Source: Paenibacillus eucommiae (GTDB lineage: Bacteria > Bacillota > Bacilli > Paenibacillales > NBRC-103111). From it: a stretch of 64,000 nt of DNA. Of this stretch, positions 36,704-45,311 are shown in pieces; position 1 is the stretch's first letter; each line of letters starts with the position of its first letter. Below the pieces are notes generated by a model, which made no database searches, was not told the origin of the DNA, and worked only from the letters and a program-made list of their open reading frames with translations. Made by a program: the position numbers and the translations under genes. The stretch lies in the NCBI RefSeq assembly GCF_017874215.1, contig NZ_JAGGLB010000020.1, forward strand, positions 124,001 through 188,000, given 5' to 3'.

Positions 36704-38067
36704 TCAAATCCTTATATACACGGGTAGTCCTGACATTTCTAGTCTCCGTCATCGGGGGCACTATCATTGCTTTTTTTGTGTCAACCTGGTTATTTGAAGA
36801 AAATTTGAGCAAAAACTCGCAAATTGTCTTACGCAATTTTGGACAAGACATCGTCCGGATTTACGAGACAATTCCGTTACGTGAAGCGAACTCGTTCGTG
36901 AGTGGAATGAAGCAGCTCAATTCTTATCATATTCGAATTTACGAAGCAGCGGATCAGTTCTATTCTTACGGAACGCTTAACGGACACAATCCTGCTACTG
37001 TAACTACGGAACAAGTAAAGAAGGTATTAGCTGGAGAAGTTGTTCAAGTCCATACGAAGAGTATTGCTGTTGTTCTCATAGGACTGCCGTTGAAAACTGA
37101 AATGGGAATGAAAGCATTGTTTGTGGAGGCAATCACTCCACCGTCCGCTTCTTTCGTCCTCAAGTGGGGATTGAGTTTTGCAGGCTATTCGTTGATCGCA
37201 GGAAGCTTATTTATTTTAATTGCTGCCATGTTCCTAGTAAGACCGATCAAAAAGCTGACAAAAGCAACTAGGCGGATAGCAGCTGGAGATTTCAACATCA
37301 AGCTGAATATTAAGCAATCGGGTGAGCTCGGTACTTTGGCTCGAAGTTTCGAAGAAATGATGCACGATCTGCAGCAGCTTGAGCAGATGCGTAGAGACTT
37401 CGTATCGAACGTGTCGCACGAAGTTCAGTCACCACTCACCTCGATATCCGGCTATGCTATAGCGCTCAAGCAAGAAGACATCGCAGTTAACGAGCGAAGA
37501 CGTTATCTGGATATTATTATCGCTGAAGCAGATCGGATGTCTAAGATGAGCGATAGCCTGCTCAAGCTGAGTTTGCTTGAATCGCATTCACAGCAGCTGC
37601 GATTGGTCACGTTCAGCCTTGATGAACAGATCAGACGAGTCATCGTGGCGATCCAGCCGCAATGGTCGGCTCGCCACATCCGTTTCGATCTCAATTTAAA
37701 AGCTGTTAGCCTAACGGCTGATCCTGATCTGTTAAACCAGGTATGGACGAATATTCTCGGCAATAGCATCAAATTTTCCATGGATGGCGAAATGATTAGC
37801 GTCAGTATCAAACAAGATATCAAAAACGTAACCGTTCGAATATCCGACACGGGCATTGGTATCTCTCTCGAGGACCAGAAGCGTATATTCGATCGTTTTT
37901 TTAAGGCCGATCGTTCCCACAGTCGTAAGTATGGCGGCAGCGGTATGGGACTTGCCATCGTTAAACAGATCGTATCGCTTCATCAAGGCGACATTCGAGT
38001 GGAAAGCGAACCGGGCCGAGGAACGACCTTTATTGTCACCTTACCCATCATAACTCCGACGGAGTAA
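36700..38067 (+). CDS. Sensor histidine kinase (EnvZ/PhoR-like)
   Basis: 455 residues. Membrane segments at about 8-30 and 155-182 enclose a ~125-residue extracellular domain. HAMP (about 183-235) is followed by HisKA with FVSNVSHEVQSPLTSISGYA (phospho-His), then HATPase_c with N box LNQVWTNILGNSIKFS, G1 DTGIGIS, F box IFDRFFKADRSHS and G2 GGSGMGLAIVKQI. All catalytic boxes look intact. Coupled to the response regulator by the ATGA overlap. The signal sensed is unknown. Confidence 0.93.
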   Translation: MIKSLYTRVVLTFLVSVIGGTIIAFFVSTWLFEENLSKNSQIVLRNFGQDIVRIYETIPLREANSFVSGMKQLNSYHIRIYEAADQFYSYGTLNGHNPATVTTEQVKKVLAGEVVQVHTKSIAVVLIGLPLKTEMGMKALFVEAITPPSASFVLKWGLSFAGYSLIAGSLFILIAAMFLVRPIKKLTKATRRIAAGDFNIKLNIKQSGELGTLARSFEEMMHDLQQLEQMRRDFVSNVSHEVQSPLTSISGYAIALKQEDIAVNERRRYLDIIIAEADRMSKMSDSLLKLSLLESHSQQLRLVTFSLDEQIRRVIVAIQPQWSARHIRFDLNLKAVSLTADPDLLNQVWTNILGNSIKFSMDGEMISVSIKQDIKNVTVRISDTGIGISLEDQKRIFDRFFKADRSHSRKYGGSGMGLAIVKQIVSLHQGDIRVESEPGRGTTFIVTLPIITPTE

Positions 38068-38080
38068 GTAAATTCATACA

Positions 38081-38150
38081 GATACAGTTACTGTTACTGC
38101 ATCAGTTGCAGTGTCAGTATCTGCACCAAAAATGTAACAGTAACTGTATC
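38081..38150 (+). repeat. Perfect 17-bp inverted repeat after the kinase gene
   Basis: GATACAGTTACTGTTAC (38081-38097) and its exact reverse complement (38134-38150) enclose a 36-base loop. The loop itself contains diverged CAGTT/CAGTATCTG echoes. There is no T-run. It lies just after the kinase stop and before the intrinsic terminator. Confidence 0.8.
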
Positions 38151-38177
38151 AGTCATATAAAGCAGATCCACATTCTC

Positions 38178-38233
38178 CATGCTACGGTATTATGTGCAGA
38201 CTTCCCTGCATGATATGCCGCAGCATTTTTTTT
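38178..38233 (+). terminator. Intrinsic terminator of the two-component operon
   Basis: The stem GCTACGGTAT...TGTGCAG / CTGCA...ATATGCCGCAGC has an internal bulge and is followed by eight T residues (38226-38233). Confidence 0.8.
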
Positions 38234-38238
38234 CTCTC

Positions 38239-38260
38239 GTTCATATTCAGTTCATATTGT
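38239..38260 (+). promoter_or_regulatory. 11-bp direct repeat, likely OmpR-type regulator site
   Basis: GTTCATATTCA followed at once by GTTCATATTGT. Two direct repeats with an 11-bp period on one helix face are the typical binding arrangement of OmpR/PhoB proteins. It lies ~85-105 bases before the hydrolase start and downstream of the two-component genes. Confidence 0.6.
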
Positions 38261-38345
38261 CGTCATGAAGAGTACATCTTCGTTGTGTAAGCTTTCCTTA
38301 GCGGCCCGTTAAGACAGTTCAATATACAGATAACGACAGGAGAAG

Positions 38346-39353
38346 ATGAACGTGAAAATTCGAGACATAATGAAGATCAAGCCGGACAAGAAAAGTGGGG
38401 AACCAGCTAGTAAGATGAAAAAATTGCTTATCATTTTACTGAGAGTATTAGCAGTATTAATTATAGTAATCGTTCTTTTTATAGCCATTGTTTTTGCCTA
38501 TAATAAGATCAGCAGCAAATCAGAGGCGGGAAAAATAATACCCTATGGTCAGTCTGTAACAGTAGATGGGAAAAACATGAATGTTTTGATTCAAGGACAA
38601 GGCGAAGAAACAATCGTACTCCTTCCAGGATATGGAACAGCTGCGCCAGCACTTGATTTTAAGCCGCTAATTGAAGAGTTGTCACCGTTTTACAAAGTCG
38701 TCATGGTTGAGCCTTTTGGTTATGGATTAAGTGATGGAACCCAAAAAGAGCGAACCACAGAAAATATTGTGAGTGAAATTCATGAAGCGCTGCAGAGTCT
38801 TAATATTGACCGTTATATTCTAATGGGTCACTCCATTGCAGGCATTTACGGAATAGATTATGTCAACAAATATCCAAATGAAGTGAGCGCGTTTGCGGGG
38901 ATCGATAGCAGTGTTCCAACGCAAGGCGGTATGGATGTTGAGTTTCCAATAGGAACCTTTAAGCTACTCAAACAATCAGGTTTCGGCAGATTAATGTTTA
39001 AATTTGGTGAGGATCCATATGCTGGGCTGCCCTATGATAATGAGACAAAGGAACAAATAAGAATGCTTTCTCTCAAAAACATGTATGAATCCACCACTTT
39101 AAATGAAATGGAACATATTTATCCTAATTTTGTTGCAGCTCGAAATTTATCATTCCCAAAAGATCTTCCCCTTATTTTCTTTATTCAAGCGAATAATACG
39201 GGTGTAGAAAGATGGATACCACTGCATGAAGAGCAAATCAAAGATTCTGTACATGGAAAAGTGATGACATTTGAAGGAAGTCATTACTTACACCATACCA
39301 AATCAAAAGAAATCACTGAAAACTTAAGGTCATTTATGGCAGAAATTAAGTAA
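38346..39353 (+). CDS. Membrane-anchored alpha/beta hydrolase, paralogue of 12461
   Basis: 335 residues. The N-terminal cytosolic tail is followed by a membrane segment (about 27-52) and an external alpha/beta-hydrolase domain. Landmarks are LLPGYGTAAPALDF, MVEPFGYGLSDG, the nucleophile elbow GHSIAG (~165), AGIDSSVP, and a C-terminal His in EGSHYLHH. Substrate unknown. ATG at 38346 is only three bases from AGGAG. GTG at 38352 (two codons in) has a better 9-base spacing and may be the true start. Preceded by a terminator and a direct-repeat regulator site, it is probably the output of the adjacent two-component system. Confidence 0.85.
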   Translation: MNVKIRDIMKIKPDKKSGEPASKMKKLLIILLRVLAVLIIVIVLFIAIVFAYNKISSKSEAGKIIPYGQSVTVDGKNMNVLIQGQGEETIVLLPGYGTAAPALDFKPLIEELSPFYKVVMVEPFGYGLSDGTQKERTTENIVSEIHEALQSLNIDRYILMGHSIAGIYGIDYVNKYPNEVSAFAGIDSSVPTQGGMDVEFPIGTFKLLKQSGFGRLMFKFGEDPYAGLPYDNETKEQIRMLSLKNMYESTTLNEMEHIYPNFVAARNLSFPKDLPLIFFIQANNTGVERWIPLHEEQIKDSVHGKVMTFEGSHYLHHTKSKEITENLRSFMAEIK

Positions 39354-39524
39354 GAAAAACGCCTTGCGGTTACCTTTGATGAGCGTGTTCGTGACGTGAG
39401 AGCGTTGAGGAGGTAATGGATGTGGGCTCCAGCCGCTGTTAAAGATTTGTTCCCTTGAATGGAATGGATGTAGAGGTTGGAACAAATCTTTAAAGGCGGA
39501 CGCTACCGCTCTTCCGCCCACAGC
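39354..39524 (+). repeat. Dispersed repeat module with 15-bp inverted repeat, copy E1
   Basis: Begins at the stop codon of the hydrolase gene with AAGAAAAACGCCTTGCGG, continues through GCGTGTTCGTGA and GGATGTGGGCTCCAGCCGC, and carries the perfect inverted repeat TTAAAGATTTGTTCC/GGAACAAATCTTTAA (39439-39453, 39479-39493). It ends GCGGACGCTACCGCTCTTCC. The same order and sequence occur inverted at 49842-50015. Confidence 0.88.
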
Positions 39525-39539
39525 CATTCCCTCTCTTTA

Positions 39540-39870
39540 GATACAATCGCACGAACACCAAGCTCAAACGGACTGCCAGCAAGGGTTTTTCTCTTGGCCG
39601 GAAGAGATTTCCTAGCGGACGAAGGCACTGGAGATGAAGATCCCGTGCAGTTGAGGGGAGCTGATGCTTTAACGATGATTTTCATCGTTAAAAGCACCGG
39701 CTCCTCTCCACGTCCTTACTTTAACGATGAAAATCATCGTTAAAATCCCTTTTAACCCCCTGAAGAGGCCATCCGCCCTCTTTTAACGATGAAAATCATC
39801 ATTAACGTGGCAGATTGACCTGGAACACTTACTTTAACGATGAAAAACATCACTAACGTGACTTATTGCC
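39540..39870 (+). repeat. Dispersed palindromic-array repeat, copy C
   Basis: A leader beginning CAATCGCACGAACACCAAGCT, containing GAGATTTCCTAGCGGACGA, is followed by four palindromes at about 39668-39693, 39720-39745, 39781-39805 and 39832-39856. Linkers are shared with copies D and E (AAAATCCCTTTTAACC... GAGGCCATCCG, and GATTGACCTG-AACACTT). It directly follows module E1. Confidence 0.9.
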
Positions 39871-39885
39871 TGGAAACACTAAGTG

Positions 39886-39937
39886 TTCAACAAAAAAACA
39901 TCCTGCCCGTTCGTTGGGCAAGATGTTTTTTGTTGAA
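39886..39937 (-). terminator. Strong bidirectional terminator downstream of arsR
   Basis: TTCAACAAAAAAACATC-C-TGCCC pairs with GGGCA-A-GATGTTTTTTGTTGAA around a GTTCGTT loop. Both orientations end in a T-run, so it can terminate arsR transcripts and plus-strand read-through. Confidence 0.9.
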
Positions 39938-39948
39938 TAGTAAAGTCA

Positions 39949-40320
39949 TCATTTATGATCCAAATGTTGAAGGGTAAGCAGAAAGATCTGCTCTACGTGG
40001 TCATCGTCCAGAGAATAATAGACCGTTTTCCCTACTTTGCGCCGCTTGACGATACGCAGGTTACGCAGGAAACGAAGCTGATGGGATACAGCCGACTGTC
40101 CCATTTCCAGCACCTCGGTTAAATCATGTACGCAAAGCTCGCATTGCTGCAGGGCATGAATCATTTTGACCCGTGTTGGATCGCCCAAAGCTTTAAACAA
40201 ATCTGCCAGCTCTACAGCTGTCGATTCGGATACCAGCCTGCTCTTTACGCGCAGCACGTCCGCTTCCGTCCCATTACAGCTTTCCTCACAAACAGCAGTC
40301 TCAACCACTTCTTTATTCAT
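39949..40320 (-). CDS. ArsR/SmtB-family metal sensor (CadC/CzrA-like)
   Basis: 123-residue winged-helix repressor. It carries two potential metal sites. CadC-like cysteines are present in the N-terminus (C11, C15) and helix 3 (C60, C63, with the second CadC Cys replaced by His65 in ELCVHD). A complete CzrA-type alpha5 set has the spacing D106-x-H108-(11)-H119-(3)-H122. The recognition helix region is MGQSAVSHQLRFLRN. ATG at 40320 is preferred because GGAGG lies 7 bases before it; the frame opens 12 codons earlier. It is the last gene of bdbD-bdbC-arsR, and matching operators lie at the bdbD and cadA promoters. Confidence 0.9.
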   Translation of the reverse strand: MNKEVVETAVCEESCNGTEADVLRVKSRLVSESTAVELADLFKALGDPTRVKMIHALQQCELCVHDLTEVLEMGQSAVSHQLRFLRNLRIVKRRKVGKTVYYSLDDDHVEQIFLLTLQHLDHK

Positions 40321-40395
40321 ACCGTGCCCTCCGCCCCACTTTGTCCTGTTTGACATTATAGCACAGAAAGGGGCAAATTCGTAAATATTCCGATG

Positions 40396-40815
40396 TCATC
40401 GCTGTGAAGACTTGTTGGAAGTCAGCAGCAGCATGATCGTAATAAGCACAAAGGCAGTTAAAGCGAGAAAAGGAATCGTAATAAATCCGAGCCAGTTGAT
40501 ATGTTGAGTGGTGCACGGTACCCCTTGGGTACATGGTTTAATCGCTGCAAACCCTGGAATTTTCTGCTCCATATAATGAAAAGCAGCTATGAGCGCTCCG
40601 ATAATGGAAAGTGGAAGGATATACTTTTTAATCGCTGTATCCTGATAAAAAGCCGCAATACCAAGCAGTACACTTAACGGATACATCAGTATGCGCTGAT
40701 ACCAGCACAGCTCACAAGGAATAAAATCCCTAATTTCGCTGAAATACAGACTTCCCAGTGTGGCTACTACCGCTATGAGCCATGCTATATAAAGCGTCAA
40801 ATCACGAAATCGCAC
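40396..40815 (-). CDS. bdbC: Disulfide bond formation protein, BdbC/DsbB-like
   Basis: 139-residue membrane protein with four helices. It reoxidises its BdbD partner and passes electrons to quinone. Both redox pairs are present: C34-x-x-C37 (PCELCWYQR) and C95/C101 (KPCTQGVPC). GTG start with GGAGG eight bases upstream. It lies 45 bases downstream of bdbD. The neighbourhood bdbD-bdbC-cadA is also found in Bacillus subtilis, which supports the symbol. Confidence 0.92.
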   Translation of the reverse strand: MRFRDLTLYIAWLIAVVATLGSLYFSEIRDFIPCELCWYQRILMYPLSVLLGIAAFYQDTAIKKYILPLSIIGALIAAFHYMEQKIPGFAAIKPCTQGVPCTTQHINWLGFITIPFLALTAFVLITIMLLLTSNKSSQR

Positions 40816-40860
40816 CGCCCATACCTCCGTCCTTCCGTTCCCCTATTTTTCCCGGGTTTC

Positions 40861-41538
40861 TTATTTCTTCAGCTCATCTTCAATTGTTTTGGTGATTAAT
40901 GCATAATCAAATGGATTTGTTATCACGATATTATTGATCATAATCGTAGGTGTTTGTTCAACTTTGAATTTCTTTACAAGTGCTTCATCCTTATTGACCT
41001 GTGACAAGGTCGTCCGGCTGTCAATCGCTTCCCGCAGCTTACCGGTGTCGATGCCTAAATTGATTGCACCTGCAATCTCGATCATCTTATCGGGAGTAAG
41101 CCAGAGGCTGTCATGATCAAGATCTGGCTGGGCATCGAAGATTGCCTTATGAAACGGCCAGAAAGCATCCGGAGTATTTGCCAGAACAGCTTCACCGGCG
41201 AGAGCACCCACTGTTGATTCTTCACCGTGGAACAGCACGTTTACATAAGAAAACTTGGCTTTACCCGTGTCAATATAGGATTCCGTCAATTGAGGCAAAA
41301 TCCGCTCTCCCCAAGCTTTACAGGATGGGCATTTATAATCGCCGAATTCGACAATAGTTACCTTGGCATCTTGTTTGCCGAGTACAGGTTGTCCCGTAAT
41401 ATCAGGAGCCGATACGGATGTGACACTTTTGTCCGTATTATCAGCCATTCGCGTTAACGCAAAGATAGCTACGAATAAGACCACCAAAACCAGTGTAAAG
41501 ATAACGAGGTTACGCGACATGTTTTTGTTTTTTTTCAT
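40861..41538 (-). CDS. bdbD: Thiol-disulfide oxidoreductase, BdbD/DsbA-like
   Basis: 225-residue membrane-anchored extracytoplasmic oxidase. It has a signal anchor (about 11-28) and a thioredoxin fold with CPSC (C70/C73, in FGDYKCPSCKAWG). A long helical insert and a cis-Pro loop (VEQTPTIMINN) follow. It introduces disulfides into exported proteins. The start is well supported (GGGGGG before ATG). Its promoter overlaps an ArsR-type operator, so its expression appears tied to metal status, which makes sense because soft metals attack thiols. Confidence 0.92.
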   Translation of the reverse strand: MKKNKNMSRNLVIFTLVLVVLFVAIFALTRMADNTDKSVTSVSAPDITGQPVLGKQDAKVTIVEFGDYKCPSCKAWGERILPQLTESYIDTGKAKFSYVNVLFHGEESTVGALAGEAVLANTPDAFWPFHKAIFDAQPDLDHDSLWLTPDKMIEIAGAINLGIDTGKLREAIDSRTTLSQVNKDEALVKKFKVEQTPTIMINNIVITNPFDYALITKTIEDELKK

Positions 41539-41587
41539 ATTTCCCCCCAGCTTATTTAGTAAACGGTTTCTCTTTGTTTATTTTCTA

Positions 41588-41617
41588 AATATAACATATG
41601 AACACCTGCTCATCAAT
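41588..41617 (-). promoter_or_regulatory. bdbD promoter with ArsR/SmtB operator
   Basis: Minus strand: TTGATG (41611-41616), a 17-base spacer and TATATT (41588-41593). A 22-bp imperfect palindrome (41596-41617) with half-sites ATATGAACA and TGCTCAT covers the -35 and spacer. Confidence 0.75.
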
Positions 41618-41704
41618 GAATATTATGTTACAGTTCCTAGTATTTTGCGGGTTTAAATAAGGACTTACAAGCCATAAACAGGCGGCAAAAAAACAAAAAT
41701 GGGT

Positions 41705-41753
41705 TTGACAAAACAAGCAATACGGCATATTATATGAGCATGTATTCATGTAT
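41705..41753 (+). promoter_or_regulatory. cadA promoter with ArsR/SmtB operator
   Basis: TTGACA (41705-41710), a 17-base spacer and TATTAT (41728-41733). A 22-bp imperfect palindrome (41732-41753) with half-sites ATATGAGCA and TATTCAT begins inside the -10 and covers the start site. It aligns base for base in layout with the bdbD operator. Confidence 0.8.
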
Positions 41754-41776
41754 AATATCGAAAGAAGGTTTTTATA

Positions 41777-44065
41777 ATGAATGAATACCGTGTTAAAGGT
41801 TTATCCTGCGGACACTGCGCACAGATGCTTGAGCAAGAAATTCAACAATTAGAGCATGGTGACACCACAAAGCTAAGCTTTAACTCCGGCAGATTGCTCG
41901 TTGATCCCCAAATAAACTTATCTAAGGTAGAACATATTCTCAAATCAGAAGGCGCGTATATTGACAAACAGCCGAGCGCTCTGCCCAAACGGATTAAAAA
42001 GCCGGCACAGGCTCAACAGCACTCCCATGGCAACGATCATAGCCAGCATAATGAACATCCGGACCATCATCATGAGGATGGACACAATGGTCACGAGCAC
42101 AGTCATGCTCCTCCTGGGCATGATCACAGTCATGGACATGAACATGAGCATGAGCACGGTGACGAACATAGTGATCAGCACGATGAACATGGACACGATC
42201 ATTCCCATTCCGGCTCCAACTCTCGTATGCTAAAGCTATTAATTTTTTCAGGTGCCATCTATGTTGCTGCACTATTACTCGCAGGACAGTTAAATGAATC
42301 TGTCATCATCGGCATGTACTTGTTTGCCACAGTAATCAGTGGATACACTACTTTTATTCGCGGCGTAAAAAATCTGTTTCGTTTAAAATTTAACATCGAT
42401 ACATTGATGTCAATCGCCTTAATTGGTGCCATCGCTATCGGTGAATGGAAAGAAGCGACACTCGTAGCCGTACTTTTCGGGCTTAATGAGCTGCTGGAAG
42501 GTCTGGGGATGGATAAAGCCCGCCGTTCCATGGAAACCCTGCTGCAAGTTGCCCCCAAAGAAGCGATTAGAATCGACAATGGAGTCGAAACCGTCGTTCC
42601 CATTGCAGCTCTCCAGGCTGGAGATATCGTACTCGTGAAGTCAGGTCAAAAAATTCCATCAGACGGTATCGTTACAGAAGGCAAAAGCTCAGTAAATGAA
42701 GCAGCGATCACCGGGGAATCATTACCTGTAGAAAAGGAAACCGGAGAATCCGTTTTTGGCGGAAGCATTAACAACGAAGGTGTACTGCGAATCCGGATCG
42801 AGAAAGCCTATAACGATTCTTCGCTTGCCAAGATTCTTCATTTGGTTCAAGAAGCGCAAGAAACCAAAACGCCAACTGAGCTTTTCATTAACAAGTTCGC
42901 CAAATACTATACACCGCTTATTATGATCGTCTCAGCATTCGTCATTCTCATTCCGCCCCTGCTATTAGGTGGAGATTGGAGCAAATGGCTGTATCAGGGC
43001 CTAGCCGTTCTTATTGTTGGATGTCCTTGTGCGCTGATTTTGTCTTCACCTATCGCCATAGTAGCCGGAATCACACGAAATGCCCGCAATGGCATCCTGG
43101 TCAAAGGCGGCGTATTCCTGGAGCAGCTGGGGAAAATAGACACCCTGGCCTTCGATAAAACCGGTACACTCACCAAGGGAGAGCCGCATGTCGAACAAAC
43201 GGTTGTTTATGACGAGGAGCGTTTTTACCGGGTAGTCGGTGCAGTTGAGAAATCATCCTCTCACCCCCTTGCCAAAGCCGTCATGAAAGAAATTACTGCA
43301 AGAGGGATAGAGTTAGCAGAAGCAGAAGACATTCAAACTGTCACTGGGCGTGGGATTGTTGCCAAGGTGGATGGGGAAACCTACTGGCTCGGCAATGAGA
43401 AAACAATGGAGCATCTGAGCATCGAAGGAGAAGTCCGCTCCACAATCGATAAGCTCAAAAGTGAAGGCTTAACGCTCGTCCTGGTTGCAGATACGCAGCG
43501 TATTCTCGGTATGTTCGGCATCGCCGATGAAATCCGTGAGGAAAGCAGGCAGGTCATTGCCGCCTTGCATCGCGCGGGTATCCGTAGCACAGTCATGCTG
43601 ACTGGCGACCACCAACAAACAGCCGAGAAAGTTGCCGCGGCGGTCGGGGTTTCAAGCTATTTCGGCGGCTTGCTTCCGGAAGACAAAGTGAACAAGATTA
43701 AAGAGCTCAGCCTAACCGGCAAGGTAGCCATGATCGGAGACGGCATCAATGATGCCCCTGCACTAGCCACCGCCCAGCTTGGCATCGCGATGGGCAAAGG
43801 CACCGATAGCGCCATTGAAACAGCGGACATTGTGCTGATGCAGGATCACCTCGGCAAGCTGCCTGAAGCCGTAGCGGTTGCCAAGCAGGTGAACCGGGTT
43901 ATCCGGTTCAATATCATCGTATCGCTCGGCTTGAAGCTGATTGCCCTGCTGCTGACCATCCCCGGATGGCTGACCCTATGGATAGCCATTTTGTCCGACA
44001 TGGGCGCTACTATATTTGTAACACTTGTCAGCCTTACTGTGTTGATTCAGAAAGCTAAGAAGTGA
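41777..44065 (+). CDS. cadA: Zn/Cd/Pb P1B-type efflux ATPase
   Basis: 762-residue metal-exporting ATPase. The N-terminal heavy-metal-associated domain has C11-x-x-C14 (GLSCGHC). A very His/Asp/Glu-rich stretch (about 75-145) probably acts as a metal-buffering tail. The transmembrane metal site is CPC in VGCPCALILSS (~415). FDKTGT (phosphorylated Asp, ~459), the HP motif in SSSHPLAKA, and GDGINDAPA (~652) follow. CPC, not the CPC/NN pair of copper pumps, together with the His tail favours Zn/Cd/Pb. Divergent from bdbD; its promoter carries the ArsR operator, so it should be induced by these metals. Confidence 0.93.
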   Translation: MNEYRVKGLSCGHCAQMLEQEIQQLEHGDTTKLSFNSGRLLVDPQINLSKVEHILKSEGAYIDKQPSALPKRIKKPAQAQQHSHGNDHSQHNEHPDHHHEDGHNGHEHSHAPPGHDHSHGHEHEHEHGDEHSDQHDEHGHDHSHSGSNSRMLKLLIFSGAIYVAALLLAGQLNESVIIGMYLFATVISGYTTFIRGVKNLFRLKFNIDTLMSIALIGAIAIGEWKEATLVAVLFGLNELLEGLGMDKARRSMETLLQVAPKEAIRIDNGVETVVPIAALQAGDIVLVKSGQKIPSDGIVTEGKSSVNEAAITGESLPVEKETGESVFGGSINNEGVLRIRIEKAYNDSSLAKILHLVQEAQETKTPTELFINKFAKYYTPLIMIVSAFVILIPPLLLGGDWSKWLYQGLAVLIVGCPCALILSSPIAIVAGITRNARNGILVKGGVFLEQLGKIDTLAFDKTGTLTKGEPHVEQTVVYDEERFYRVVGAVEKSSSHPLAKAVMKEITARGIELAEAEDIQTVTGRGIVAKVDGETYWLGNEKTMEHLSIEGEVRSTIDKLKSEGLTLVLVADTQRILGMFGIADEIREESRQVIAALHRAGIRSTVMLTGDHQQTAEKVAAAVGVSSYFGGLLPEDKVNKIKELSLTGKVAMIGDGINDAPALATAQLGIAMGKGTDSAIETADIVLMQDHLGKLPEAVAVAKQVNRVIRFNIIVSLGLKLIALLLTIPGWLTLWIAILSDMGATIFVTLVSLTVLIQKAKK

Positions 44066-44084
44066 ACCATATCCCTCCCCTCTT

Positions 44085-44415
44085 CAGCTTCAATCGCACG
44101 AATTCACGAACAGCAAGCTCAAATCGAAGTCAGCCTAGGTTTTTCTTTTGAATGTAGGAAATTCCCCCGCGGACGAGACGCTGGGACTGAGGAATGCGCG
44201 CAGTTGAGAAGGACCTGCTACTTTAACGATGTTTTTCATCGTTAAAAGCACCAGGTCCTTTCCACTTCCTTACTTTAACGATGAAAAACATCGTTAAAAT
44301 CCCTTTTAACCACCCCATGAGGCCATCCGTCCTCTTTTAACGATGAAATTCATCATTAACGTGACCGATTGACCTGAAACACTTGTTTTAACGATGAAAA
44401 ACATCGTTAAATGGA
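44085..44415 (+). repeat. Dispersed palindromic-array repeat, copy D
   Basis: A leader (CAATCGCACGAATTCACG... CCGCGGACGAGACGCTGGG... GCGCGCAGTTGAGAAGG) is followed by four palindromes at about 44222-44247, 44274-44299, 44336-44360 and 44386-44411. Linkers match copy C. It is not preceded by the E module. Confidence 0.9.
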
Positions 44416-44575
44416 GCACACGCTCATTTCGGCAGAAGGCGAACTGCCAGCAGAAGTTGCTTCCTGAGGGGAAGGAATCATGGCAATAGGAACCATCTAC
44501 GCTTCCTTTCTGATTCCCTTGGTGAATGAGGGGTGATATCTCCCAATTTAGCACAGTAACGCTGCACCGCGTGAT

Positions 44576-44622
44576 AAAAAAAGGACCCGCCTCATTTTGA
44601 ATGTGGCCAGGTCCTTTTTTTA
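44576..44622. terminator. Bidirectional terminator after tmrB
   Basis: AAAAAAAGGACC-C-GCC and GGC-CA-GGTCCTTTTTTT form a stem with a 12-base loop and T-runs on both strands. It serves tmrB on the minus strand and any plus-strand read-through from copy D. Confidence 0.85.
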
Positions 44623-44656
44623 TACCATCAGAAAACTTGGGTAAGCTCGGCAATCC

Positions 44657-45241
44657 TCATCTAATATGCTTGATTTGAATCATGATCTGATACATCATTT
44701 GAGAAAGCTTGGAGTGCCTTCCGGTAAGCGGAATGCCAGCAATTTGCCCAATCTCCTCCGCCACCGCTGCAATCGGCTTGCTCTCGGTTTGAATATGTGT
44801 TTCAAATAATGGATCGCTTAGCGCTGCCACGCACTTGGCCACCTGCTTAGCGTTCCACGAGCCCGGACCGTCCCCACGTTTGCGCAGTCTCCGCTGTATC
44901 GTCTCTTCAGAAGCCAGTAAAGAAAAATGTTTGATGGGGATCTGTTCTTTTTGCAGTGCAGTGATAATCTCGTAAAAATATTCCTTCTTGATCAGTGTCA
45001 TGGGCACGATAACGACGCCCTCATAATTTGCATCCAGATACCGCAAGGTTTCCGCAATATACGTCCTCCAGATGGAGTAGTCCTGAAAGTCATCTTTTCG
45101 TATTCCCTTAGGCAGATCTTTCTGGATACGGAAGCCAAACCTTTCCGGGTCAAATACAAAGCTATGCTTTATTCTTCGATTCAGCTCATACGAGGTTTGT
45201 GTTTTTCCCGCACCAAAGGAGCCATTAATCCATATGATCAT
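44657..45241 (-). CDS. tmrB: TmrB-like ATP-binding tunicamycin-resistance protein
   Basis: 194-residue P-loop protein closely resembling B. subtilis TmrB as I recall it. The start MIIWINGSFGAGKTQTSYEL contains the Walker A, then FDPERFGF, a KDDFQDYSIWR segment, VVIVPMTLIKKEYF, RRLRKRGDGPGSWNAKQV, and a C-terminal amphipathic helix (QMMYQIMIQIKHIR) that in TmrB aids membrane association. TmrB binds tunicamycin with ATP and confers resistance. ATG at 45241 is chosen because GGAGG sits ~8 bases before it; the frame opens five codons earlier. Confidence 0.85.
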   Translation of the reverse strand: MIIWINGSFGAGKTQTSYELNRRIKHSFVFDPERFGFRIQKDLPKGIRKDDFQDYSIWRTYIAETLRYLDANYEGVVIVPMTLIKKEYFYEIITALQKEQIPIKHFSLLASEETIQRRLRKRGDGPGSWNAKQVAKCVAALSDPLFETHIQTESKPIAAVAEEIGQIAGIPLTGRHSKLSQMMYQIMIQIKHIR

Positions 45242-45311
45242 TATTAAGACCTCCAACCATGGAAGTGCGATTATAAAAGACTATAAGCGAACTTATGCAA
45301 ACTTAAGCGAA

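Noticed and set aside
39354..39948. Transposon ends for a complete mobile element
   Set aside because: The inverted repeats are internal hairpins; no transposase frame lies between any pair, so only a non-autonomous or non-transposable repeat can be claimed.
44306..44653. 115-codon minus-strand frame
   Set aside because: It lies in palindromic repeat copy D and runs through the terminator; the composition follows the repeat.
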